Positions 55,606 through 64,000 of a stretch of DNA of 64,000 bases are shown here, piece after piece. The stretch spans positions 65,857,395 to 65,921,394 of the forward strand of contig OX243811.1 in the NCBI GenBank assembly GCA_945859605.1, written 5' to 3'. The stretch comes from Lumbricus rubellus (Eukaryota > Annelida > Clitellata > Crassiclitellata > Lumbricidae). Position 1 is the stretch's first letter. Each line of letters opens with the position of its first letter. The notes below the pieces were generated by a model. It was not told the DNA's origin, ran no database searches, and was given only the letters and a program-made list of their open reading frames with translations. The position numbers and the translations under genes are program-made.

Positions 55606-57499
55606 TACAACACAATGGAATCATCGTTCAGAATTTACGATGGCCTCTGGGCCTGAAACTGTAATCAACTGGCCGACTTCAAGAGCTCTACCGGTAAGAA
55701 CCTCTGAAAGAACTGTTACTTCGGGGAATGAAACGAAAATCGATGTCGCTTCATCGAGACCGCAGAAACCCAGACAGTTCACTAAATTGGGCACATATGA
55801 TGGCAGGACTTCCGTTGAGGTTTTCCTGAAGAAATTCGACGTTTGTGCGAAGAGTAACGAGTGGTCGGAAGAAGAAAAGTTTGCTCAATTAACCTGTGCT
55901 CTGGTAGAACCTGTGGATCAGTTGCTGCATGAATTCAATTCTGAAGCTGTGGTCACATGTTCTGATTTGGTTGCTCGTCTGAAAAGCAGGTATGGAAGCA
56001 CCGAACAAGCTGCATTATATCAAACTCAGCTGAACACTCGACGACAAAAGGTTGGGGAAGAATTAGGCTCGGTAGTACACGACATACGTAAACTCATGAT
56101 TCTGGCCTTTTCGGGTCCAACATCTAAACACAGCGAAACGATAGCTATCCGTGCTTTCCTCGATGCTTTACTCGATAGAGACTTAGCCCTAAAAGTTCGT
56201 GAACGAGAGCCTGACACTTTAGATCAAGCATACAAAGTGGCGATAAGACTAGAAGGTTACCACCGAGCTGACGATGACAGCGCTAGAAACACTGACCGCC
56301 GACCTAATCGTGTTAGAGTAGTCAAAGAGAACGAATCCTCTGATGACGTATTATTGGAAATCACCAAACGCATGGACCAGTTAGACCGGAAACTTGATAC
56401 CTTAGGAAGTCGGTCCAATAACGAACGACAACGACCATTTCCACCGAGATGGAGGGACAATTTTGACACTCGATGGTCTAGTCAGCGGACGAATAATAAC
56501 TTCGGAAATGTCGCCAGAAACAATCAACTCTGCTATGTGTGTCGCCGTCCGGGACATTTCGCTCGAGCTTGCCCTGATCGGTTTGCTGACCCCGGCGAAG
56601 ACGGAGAAGTAAACGAAACAGAAAGAGTGAGCAATGTACGACATATAAAAGGAAATAACGATGCGTATCTGAGTGTTACTGTAAAGGGACAGAATTTGTC
56701 AGCGTTACTCGACACTGGCTGTGAACTGACTTTGTGTCCTGCTTCTCTGATTGATCCGCTTGAACTGTGTGGTTCTACTCAATTGATTAAAGCGGCAGAT
56801 GGGTCTGCTATTCAGGTGCTGGAAGAAACGATGCTGAAATTGAAGATTGAGGGACGGGCGTTTGAAATACCATGTCTGGTGACCAAACAGGTCTCGGAGA
56901 TTATCTTGGGATTGTCATGGATGAAGAAGGAGAATGTTCTGTGGCACATTGGCCGCAATTGGGTAATCGTCAGAAATCATCGGTTTACCGTGCGCTGCAA
57001 GTCTCGCCCGGAGAGGTGTAATCGGGTCATCATTGTGTCCGACAATACTAGGAATGCTCCACTGAGCAGTAAAGCCTTTTCTATTGCCAGGAACAGTGAA
57101 ACGGAGAGCAGAGTTTCGGAATTTCCGGATGAAACTGACGAAAGGTCGAGATCGGCTAACTTAGTGATGGCTCGGTCGTTGGAGGCTCTACCCACATTCT
57201 TCGCTTCGTCGGTGGTGGCCCAGGATCGTCGCCAATCAGGTGTGCACTCATCGGCCGGCTCTGCGGTTTCCCCTTTCGCTTACGCGCCTCCTCGTGCCTC
57301 CATCGCTGCCCAAGTTGAGAAACCGGAGAATTTGGTTTCGACAAGCCACTTCTCGTCGGGAGTGCTTTGTGCCTCTGAAGTGTTGAGTTCAAGCGATGTG
57401 CATGCTATGTCATATGTTGATGATTTCTTTGTGATGAATAAAGCCATGCATAATTCTGTGATCCCTTCGAGAATTTATACAGCGCTGAGGTCCCACTAG
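55403..57499 (+). CDS. LTR retrotransposon Gag-protease ORF
   Basis: The open frame covers about 698 codons without an ATG at its start. The true N-terminus is either reached by frameshift from ORF1 or begins at an internal ATG such as 55640. In order it has a capsid-like region (from about FTKLGTYDGR to the YHRADDD stretch), a CCHC zinc knuckle CYVCRRPGHFARAC (56531-56572), and a retropepsin-like domain with the active site LLDTGCELTLCP (Asp codon at 56711) and the later IILGLSWMK. The C-terminal ~150 residues are Ser-rich with no recognised domain. The protease would process the polyprotein in capsid particles. The stop at 57499 comes before any reverse transcriptase. Confidence 0.88.
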   Translation: MFPWHPVAIFCRLRVHIPVVCHLDILGLPPFPTHKLNKNFYWRKICKLKKKLSPSSISVAAVGIPGIDTTQWNHRSEFTMASGPETVINWPTSRALPVRTSERTVTSGNETKIDVASSRPQKPRQFTKLGTYDGRTSVEVFLKKFDVCAKSNEWSEEEKFAQLTCALVEPVDQLLHEFNSEAVVTCSDLVARLKSRYGSTEQAALYQTQLNTRRQKVGEELGSVVHDIRKLMILAFSGPTSKHSETIAIRAFLDALLDRDLALKVREREPDTLDQAYKVAIRLEGYHRADDDSARNTDRRPNRVRVVKENESSDDVLLEITKRMDQLDRKLDTLGSRSNNERQRPFPPRWRDNFDTRWSSQRTNNNFGNVARNNQLCYVCRRPGHFARACPDRFADPGEDGEVNETERVSNVRHIKGNNDAYLSVTVKGQNLSALLDTGCELTLCPASLIDPLELCGSTQLIKAADGSAIQVLEETMLKLKIEGRAFEIPCLVTKQVSEIILGLSWMKKENVLWHIGRNWVIVRNHRFTVRCKSRPERCNRVIIVSDNTRNAPLSSKAFSIARNSETESRVSEFPDETDERSRSANLVMARSLEALPTFFASSVVAQDRRQSGVHSSAGSAVSPFAYAPPRASIAAQVEKPENLVSTSHFSSGVLCASEVLSSSDVHAMSYVDDFFVMNKAMHNSVIPSRIYTALRSH

Positions 57500-57757
57500 G
57501 TGTTCGGGATAGGGTGTAGGGAGTAAGGTAGAGTAAGGTGGTGCGCGTAGGTTAAACCCCTTTTGGTGTTTTTCTTTGTGTTTTTTAAACTTTGTGTAGC
57601 GCCCTTACTGCATTGTTCTAAGTGATTTGTTGATATATGTGTCGGAGCATGATTTAGTGATTAGAAGACTTTTTCGTGTAAGTGGCTCCGTATAATTGAT
57701 GGTATAACAGTGTATGTTTTTCTTAACGTTATTGTGTGTCCACTTGAGAGAGGAACA

Positions 57758-58573
57758 ATGGACGATTGTAAGATTGATATCCTGGAACTGTTATATCCGT
57801 GGGCCCCACCGGAGGAGCGGGAAGAGCCGGAAGGAAAGATGGACTTCCTTATAGAGGTTTCCTCCGAAGAACCCTCAGCGGTCGCCAGCCCGAACCCGTC
57901 GATCTGTAGCATGGTGGAACTAGACGGTAGGGGAGACCTGGAGGTGAGAGAAAAAGAGGCGGGTCCTTCTTCGTTGGCAGTAGAACAGAGGAGCAGAGAC
58001 TTAGTGGATCAGCTGCAGCGTGAGCCCACCTCGTTGTTGGCTATAGATTCCCTTCCCGAAGAAAGCCACTTCTCGGGTAAGATTGGGATGCAAGGGGGTA
58101 TTTGGGCGATGTTATTACACTTCCACCGTATGGATCTGTTAGAGTTTGGCCGTGCCCAGCTTGAAGAAATGCTAGAGGCCACTCCGTCGCTTCTACCGGA
58201 GATAGATGCGATCCCAGTGATTGCGGCTACTGTACAGACCCTAGCCAGTATTCCCCGGCTGTTAGATATCGTGGCTAGGTGGCGTGAGCAGGTTAAAGAT
58301 TCCACTCCTGACTCGGTTTATGCTGCGAGGGCGGGGACCAGTCTACAGCCCTGGCAAGGGGATAACCTCTGGAGCTTTCGGAGTTGGTCCTTGGCCGTTG
58401 AAATCTGCCACAGATTTTTAGCTCTTGAGGGGATAGTTCCTTTGGAGGTATTTTTGGTTTCCCTAACAGACCTGTTGGACCCTACGGGAAGAGATTGGTG
58501 GCAAGTAGAAATAATCGTTGCCACCTTGTTCACCATAAGGAAAGCTACCTGGTTCTGGCCAACCTTGTTGTGA
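57758..58573 (+). CDS. LTR retrotransposon ORF3, unknown function
   Basis: From the ATG at 57758 (MDDCKIDILELLYPW) it encodes 271 residues, in the position where reverse transcriptase and integrase would normally be. The N-terminal ~80 residues are acidic and Pro-rich. The C-terminal ~190 are helical-looking and Trp-rich (IWAMLLHFHRMDLLEFG, SLQPWQGDNLWSFRSWSLA, GRDWWQVEIIVATLF). I do not recognise a family. The frame is intact in a young element, which suggests that it is used or was recently used. Confidence 0.6.
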   Translation: MDDCKIDILELLYPWAPPEEREEPEGKMDFLIEVSSEEPSAVASPNPSICSMVELDGRGDLEVREKEAGPSSLAVEQRSRDLVDQLQREPTSLLAIDSLPEESHFSGKIGMQGGIWAMLLHFHRMDLLEFGRAQLEEMLEATPSLLPEIDAIPVIAATVQTLASIPRLLDIVARWREQVKDSTPDSVYAARAGTSLQPWQGDNLWSFRSWSLAVEICHRFLALEGIVPLEVFLVSLTDLLDPTGRDWWQVEIIVATLFTIRKATWFWPTLL

Positions 58574-58754
58574 ACAAACCGAGGTACGGTTGTCCAAAAT
58601 TGGTTTGTGCCTTGGGTCACCAATTAACGATTTTATAAAGTAGATCCGAATAGTAAATGTTCTGTTATTTGGTAGTTAAGAGTTCAGTTGTAATTAATGT
58701 TGCAATGTTTATTAATCTCCGTGTTACGGCAATTTTTCAGTTCTGAAAAATTAG

Positions 58755-58770
58755 AATTAGGGGGGGAGAG
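58755..58770 (+). promoter_or_regulatory. Polypurine tract
   Basis: AATTAGGGGGGGAGAG directly precedes the 3' LTR, the expected site for plus-strand priming. Confidence 0.85.
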
Positions 58771-60281
58771 TGTAACGATCGTGGATCGTTGCAATATATA
58801 TTTTATTCCTGCTTAATTTTGGTTCGCACTCGAAGTTCTATATTTAGCCTATTATCGGTTACGTAATATCTATGTATAGATATTGCGCATTAAAAACTGC
58901 ACTGCGGACGTGGCGTGAGGTGAGCTGTTGTGCTCTTGGCCAATCACGAGGCTTCCCGCTTGTCACGTGGGCCGGGTGGCGCCGGTGCATGGTCAGTTGA
59001 AGGAAAATCGTTGAGAGTGAAGGACGTGTAATTTTCTTAGTGAAAGATTCGCACTTTGTGTGCAAATAATTATTATATCTGTTCTTCCGCGATTAAGTTG
59101 GAAGCGGGTTTCATTTGTGTTGCTGTGTGTTACCTCCTGAGTTTCTTATATACATTGATCGATATTCTGGACTGTCGGGGGTTGAATTGAAACATCGCAA
59201 AGTATATGTTTACCGCAAGCTGGCCGTTTCGATATATAAATATTTCTGGATTGACAGGGAAGTGAAAACACATTATATTAATCTGGCTATCATAAAAATT
59301 GTTGTGATAATTTAATAGAAATACTAGGCCTCTCTAAAATTACACCTCGTGCGAATAACCCATTTGGTAATTAATAAATAATAAACTGTTACTCAGAACT
59401 TAAACGCAAAGTAGTCTGTACAAATATTAGGGCGATAAATACTGTTAAAAGATCCCGAGGAGATCTTTCCGCTATCAAAATAACAAACTAAACTTCAGTG
59501 GTTCATTAGGCATTGATAGGTTGCATTTACCGATGTACATGACACTCCTTTTTGTGTTACATGCTAATTACAAATAATAAATTAAGAAAATAACTAGAAG
59601 AAGTTATTGCATTGCTATTCACCAAATATAATGTCAGAAAGTGGATTGTCAGAGACAGAGGAGGTTGAAGAGAAGGAAACAGGAGAAGGGGAACAAGAGG
59701 GCTCCCACTCAACTCAGTCAGTAGAATTAAATGGGGATTTTGCTGATAGATTTAAAGAGCAAGAGGAGAAGTTAGAGAAATGGTCTAGCTGCCTAACAGA
59801 AATTATGGAGCGCCAGAAATACTTCGAGGACTTGGTCTCTACCTTAGTGAACAATCAGGAGGGAATAGGAGAATTAAAGAATGAGTTAAGTAGTCTAACT
59901 GAATTCCTTTCGAGAGGAGTTGGGTCCCAAAAACCTGTTGGGTGGGAACTGAACCCAGATGAGCCATCTCGAGGGGCTGTCGTCGCCGACCAAACGACCG
60001 TGGGACTATGTCCAGCCGCCACTCCTGCCGATCCTGGTACTGTATTTGGTCCAAGGGCCCAATTCTCCCCGGAAGAGGGAACCAAGGCGAGGGGCCGGGC
60101 CCCTGAGGATCCATATCCATCTCGGGAATCTGAGGCAAGGTTTGCCCCGTCCGACAACTGGAAGAAGTACACTCCCGCCCAACAGTTAGCGCCCTCGCAG
60201 GTGGCCTTGTTCGAAATCCCTGAAAAGCAAGAACTAGGATCAAGAATAGGTGGCCACCTGGCGAGTAGACCCGTCGCTACA
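58771..60281 (+). repeat. 3' LTR (1511 bp)
   Basis: Same length as the 5' LTR with three substitutions. Its copy of the ORF1 start (59631) ends two bases into the flank, because the duplicated TAAT supplies a TAA stop at 60282-60284. A solo LTR of this family would therefore encode a truncated ORF1 of 217 residues. Confidence 0.95.
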
Positions 60282-60285
60282 TAAT

Positions 60286-61064
60286 GACAGCATTTTAGCT
60301 TGTTGTCGTAACAAAATTGTTCATTATGGATAAACAGTGGATTACACTGCAGAAATTTATAATAATATTATTTATGAAATATTTATGACATATTGGGGAT
60401 ATAAGCATCACGCCCCCTTACCACAAACTTTGGGGGTTTAAAACTTCAGAAGTTCAGACTGTTGCGACTGTTGCCTCACAGGTTACTTAGGCTACTTAAT
60501 TCTTCCCTATCGCCCTAAATATCCGTCATGACAGTAAGTTGTGCACATTATAATATAGGCCTAGTTACCCTAGTATGAAATAAGATCATGGTAGGCCTAT
60601 TATATGGCAGTCTTATGTAATTCAATCTAATAAACAGCAACTAAAAACTACTATCATTTTGTCAAATATTCTGGGGGAAAAATCATTTCTGGACGCTTTC
60701 GCCGCAGAAAATGTCTAGATCAAACATAGCTGACTTTATATATTTGAAGGAAAACAATAACTATAGGCCCAAATAAAATAGCACACACGGTACTATCAAT
60801 TAAGTCGTAGCATATTATCAATAAATTGGTGAGACACTGTAATGTAAAGGCACAGGCGTATCGCTATTAATGCTTATAATTGATCACTAGACAAATTCTC
60901 GAGACCCAAACAAACTCAGGTAGACTAGCTAAACACTGAAATCTAGTGCTTTATGAACCACGAATTTGACTAAGATTATAATACAGAAAATTGAAGGAAC
61001 TTGCTTGATTGTGTAGGGCCTACCGATAATCTGAAAGACTGAAATACCGAAAGATCCCCTAACT
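60286..61064. other. Right part of the 9-kb hAT-ended element, non-coding
   Basis: After one resumed tandem-repeat unit there is AT-rich DNA with no recognisable coding potential, up to a run of about 18 cytosines near 61065-61082. Confidence 0.5.
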
Positions 61065-61805
61065 CCCCCCCCCCCCCCCCCCACCCTCACCCACAAAAAA
61101 CTCATCGGATTTGGAAAAATTGCGTGGGTCACCTTTTGAGCCCTGGGGGGTGCTCAAGCACCCCCCAGCACCCCCCTAGGTGCGCCACTGAGTCCATTTC
61201 CAAGTTCTATTAACCCCCTACAACTTCTTGCAACACTCTTAACCAAGATAATTACAATCTTCGTGAACTCTTCACCATTCGGTCAACCCGCTCTACCCGA
61301 TCATCCACCTGCCTCATTCTTCTCGATCTTCTGTCTTATATTCTCCAACCAAGCCTCGTCCATATCAAACGCTACACCACGCCTCTGTAATGATCTCCCT
61401 CCTGAATTCCGCTCTCTTTCCGTTCCTCCTCATTCCCTGTTGGTCACCCTCCATCACCTTCCTCGTGCTCCTCTATCCATCACTCCTCGGGTTTTCTATA
61501 CAAAGTCATGTACTATATATGAACTAAAGTCTCACCTCTTTGCTAACTCTTACCCCGACTCACCTGATCTTCCACCTTCCAATTCTAGACCTAAACGCCA
61601 CCCACCATATGACAGCTACTATGCAGTCTAATATTGCACCACTTCTGAAGTTCTGACACTTTGATAACCGGATTACGACCTCCTTCGGAGTTCGGACTAC
61701 TCTTTTGGGCAACCTATCTGGCTAGACACGCGCTCGATCGTCTATAAGCTGGTGCCCTGCGCTCGGCATTCGAGTGGCACTTTAGAAATTTGGAGATGGA
61801 GATTA

Positions 61806-62480
61806 CGCTTACGATTACACTAATAAGCCTAATACAATACTCGCATATGGTGGCTTAGGTCTAATCGGTCAGTATCCCATAGGCCTGCCGCCTGCGCACT
61901 GTAGCGTTTCACCCACCTAGCTCTATTACAGTCTCTGTACAGCTGTAGTAATGTTTTCCCTCCTGCTGGCGCGTTTCACAACACCGGTCTTGGCCTTGCT
62001 ATCCGTCTGCCTACCTGTCTGTCTATAACTGTCTGTGTGTTGCTGCCTCTGTCTCATAAACCTTCCAAGTCTCGATTTGCTATTGTATAATTTATTAGTA
62101 TGCACTGCGATCAGTACTATAATAATTATTATCCATCCTTGTTGGAGCCTATAGCCTAATATAGGTCCATTATCTATCTCATCTGGCAACTAAGCTGTGA
62201 AACCAGCATGTGGGCCGTGGCCAACCATAATATAATGATATCACGCACGCAGAAATTATATTTTCATACCCCACTCTTCCTGCTGCACCTGAATCCTGAT
62301 ACCTTTGTTTATCCCTCCCCCATGCGAACATACAACTAAACTTCTTTACCCTCTCTTTACAAAAGGTAACTGACTAAAGTCATCTAGGCTAGCTAGGCCT
62401 AGGTTATAATAGTTTTATTTTACCATAGCCTACTATTTACAGCACAGGATAATTGCACAATGCACATGGCTTTCATAATA
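61806..62480. other. Intergenic stretch, no feature recognised
   Basis: Short frames only. A CTGTCTG-rich patch is present near 62000-62045. No transposon ends were matched. Confidence 0.4.
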
Positions 62481-62532
62481 TTTATAATGTAACTAGCTGA
62501 ACCCGGCCACGCGTTGCTGTGGCAGAAAAGAC

Positions 62533-62668
62533 CGTCCTCCCCTCCCCTTCCCCTCCCCCTCCCACTCCCCCTCCCCCTCTCCTCCCCCCTCCCACTCCCC
62601 CTCCCCCTCCCCTCCCCCTCCCCCTCCCCCCCCCCCCCCCCTCTCCCTCCCCCTCCCCCTCCCCTTCC
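62533..62668. repeat. (CCCCT)n low-complexity tract
   Basis: Pyrimidine-only CCCCTCC-type repeats run for about 135 bp with one run of about 17 cytosines. They generate spurious Pro-rich and Gly-rich frames. Confidence 0.92.
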
Positions 62669-62707
62669 CGGACAGCGACGCGGATAGCGCCTTTAAGCGC
62701 GTCAGTA

Positions 62708-63770
62708 AAAAAGGCCGCAATCGAATGTGTTGAAATGCGCTACATAAACGGAACACAATTGAACCACCATTTGAAATGGGCACGAATTGAAAGGCAAGGC
62801 TTATCGACGGGCGTATGTGTTGAAAACGGTAGAGTTTGAAAATTTGCTTTTTAGGCCGCAATCGAATGTGTTGAAATGCGCTACATAAACGGAACACACT
62901 TATCGACGGGCGTATGTGTTGAAAACGGTAGAATTTGCAAATTTGCCTTTTTTAGGCCGCAATCGAATGTGTTGAAATGCGCTACATAAACGGAACACAC
63001 TTATCGACGGGCGTATGTGTTGAAAAGGGTAGAATTTGAAAATTTGCTTTTTTAGGCCGCAATCGAATGTGTTGAAATGCGCTACATAAACGGAACACAT
63101 TTATCAACGGGCGTATGTGTTGAAAACGGTAGAATTTGCAAATTTGCTTTTTTTAGGCCGCAATCGAATGTGTTGAAATGCGCTACATAAACGGAACACA
63201 CTTAGGCCTATCGACGGGCGTATGTGTTGAAAACGGTAGAATTTGAAAATTTGCTTTTTTAGGCCGCAATCGAATGTGTTGAAATGCGCTACATAAACGG
63301 AACACACTTATCGACGGGCGTATGTGTTGAAAACGGTAGAATTTGCAAATTTGCCTTTTTTAGGCCGCAATCGAATGTGTTGAAATGCGCTACATAAACG
63401 GAACACACTTATCGACGGGCGTATGTGTTGAAAAGGGTAGAATTTGAAAATTTGCTTTTTTAGGCCGCAATCGAATGTGTTGAAATGCGCTACATAAACG
63501 GAACACATTTATCAACGGGCGTATGTGTTGAAAACGGTAGAATTTGCAAATTTGCTTTTTTTAGGCCGCAATCGAATGTGTTGAAATGCGCTACATAAAC
63601 GGAACACACTTAGGCCTATCGACGGGCGTATGTGTTGAAAACGGTAGAATTTGAAAATTTGCTTTTTTAGGCCGCAATCGAATGTGTTGAAATGCGCTAC
63701 ATAAACGGAACACACTTATCAACGGGCGTATGTGTTGAAAACGGTAGAATTTGCAAAGTTGCTTTTTAAA
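62708..63770. repeat. 102-bp tandem repeat organised as a 408-bp tetramer
   Basis: Ten units start with AGGCCGCAATCGAATGTGTT and include CGGGCGTATGTGTTGAAAA. The first unit has a ~40-bp insertion. Four distinguishable units (about 62855-63262) are repeated as the next four (about 63263-63670) at an exact 408-bp offset, including a TAGGCCTA insertion in every fourth unit. Because 102 is divisible by three, minus-strand frames stay open across units without being genes. Confidence 0.95.
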
Positions 63771-64000
63771 AAAAAGATTGCGCTTTCCCCCAAAAATCAT
63801 TCTGCAAACCCGGCCCAGTTGGAACTAAACGTTTTGGTGAAGTTTCGAAAGCAATCAATGAAGAAAGTTCGGAGATCTTTGAAGCCGTGCCAAACGCGGT
63901 TAGATTTTTATTTATATAGAAGATAGATAAAAATGCCATCGGTCGACTAGGTAAATACCAGGCCTATAGGCATACCGAACATTCACATCGAATTCGCTTC

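Larger units (their letters stand above)
53414..60281 (+). mobile_element. Young non-autonomous LTR retrotransposon (Gag-protease, no RT/IN)
   Basis: Two 1511-bp LTRs (53414-54924 and 58771-60281) begin TGTAACGATC and end GCTACA. The target duplication is TAAT (53410-53413 and 60282-60285). A primer-binding-site candidate follows the 5' LTR and a purine tract precedes the 3' LTR. The 3.8-kb interior encodes Gag, a CCHC knuckle and an aspartic protease, then an unknown ORF. No reverse transcriptase, RNase H or integrase is present, as in TR-GAG-type elements that depend on a relative. Gag style suggests the Ty3/gypsy group. Confidence 0.93.
52153..61190. mobile_element. 9-kb hAT-ended element carrying an LTR retrotransposon
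   Basis: The left tip CAGGGGCGCAACCAG and the right tip, inverted CTAGGTGCGCCACTG, lead into CCTGGGGGGTGCTCA-type segments on each side. A perfect 8-bp target duplication, AGTCCATT, lies at 52145-52152 and 61191-61198. Subtracting the retrotransposon leaves about 2.2 kb without a transposase. The left half holds degenerate tandem repeats (52690-53413), and the right side has a C-run near 61065. Confidence 0.87.
51535..61805 (+). pseudogene. LINE 3' region interrupted by two hAT-type insertions
   Basis: Three separated pieces form one LINE tail. 51535-51646 gives SLIATSVVHSKVDYCNS. 51997-52152 gives ILKSLHWLKIPEAIERV in one frame. 61199-61805 gives LCNDLPPEFRSL and YELKSHLFANSYPD. Together they follow the order of CR1/L2-type LINEs after the catalytic core. 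The gaps are exactly the 350-bp MITE and the 9-kb hAT-ended element, each with its target duplication. Stop codons inside the pieces show that the LINE was already decayed. Confidence 0.75.
62490..63930. mobile_element. Unclassified dispersed repeat containing the tandem array
   Basis: The left edge AACTAGCTGAACCCGGCCAC and GCGTTGCTGTGGC, and the right edge ending TTTATATAGAAGATAGAT, look like the outer parts of a dispersed element found in many invertebrate genomes. I recall the CCCGGCCACGCGTTGCTGTGG motif as recurrent but cannot name the class. A C-rich run (62533-62668) and the 102-bp array lie between the edges. Confidence 0.4.

Noticed and set aside
62493..62897. 134-codon minus-strand Gly/Arg-rich frame
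   Set aside because: Translation of a C-rich low-complexity tract and tandem repeat units.
62900..63715. Repeated 66-67-codon minus-strand frames
   Set aside because: Produced by the 102-bp tandem unit, which keeps one frame open by its length.

Overview
This is eukaryotic nuclear DNA from an invertebrate animal. Genes are split by GT-AG introns, the intergenic DNA is AT-rich, and transposons are dense. The family mix and the very frequent motif TAGGCCTA fit a marine deuterostome such as an echinoderm. That placement is an inference, not a proof. There are no operons, prokaryotic ribosome-binding sites or CRISPR arrays.

Four host genes can be read. (1) Minus strand, 2774-7205: two exons of a secreted or surface protein, a PAN/Apple-like exon followed by an immunoglobulin-like exon. 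A nested pair of hAT transposons sits in the intron between them. (2) Minus strand, 13015-14645: a complete three-exon calmodulin-like protein of 145 residues with four EF-hands. (3) Plus strand, 17121-36379: a complete tripeptidyl-peptidase II gene (TPP2). I reconstructed 28 exons totalling 3807 nt, which is 1268 codons plus stop. All phases agree and the Asp/His/Asn/Ser subtilase residues are present. Genes 2 and 3 lie head to head about 2.5 kb apart. (4) Minus strand, 50577-44230: seven exons of a coiled-coil axonemal protein of the CCDC42/CFAP73 (DUF4200) family. Its first and last exons were not found.

The rest is mostly mobile DNA. Positions 11-1101 hold a long-terminal-inverted-repeat DNA transposon with a cysteine-rich CXC-like ORF. 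Positions 3672-6762 hold a hAT element with a second hAT inserted in its left end, both with perfect 8-bp target duplications. TPP2 introns carry CR1/L2-like LINE 3' ends, tRNA-derived SINEs and short TTAA-flanked MITEs. Positions 41221-42140 hold another LINE 3' end, 42440-42960 a minisatellite with higher-order structure, 43490-44129 a deletion-derivative mariner, and 45864-47412 a hAT 16 bp from a CCDC42/CFAP73 exon.

The right end is a stack of insertions. A LINE (about 51535-61805) was hit by a 350-bp hAT MITE (51647-51996) and by a 9-kb hAT-ended element (52153-61190). Inside the latter sits a very young LTR retrotransposon (53414-60281). Its 1511-bp LTRs differ at only three sites that I could see. 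It codes for Gag and protease but has no reverse transcriptase or integrase. Its first ORF starts inside the LTR and reads through the LTR edge and primer-binding site, and a further ORF of unknown function lies downstream. The window ends with a 102-bp tandem repeat organised as an exactly repeated 408-bp tetramer (62708-63770).
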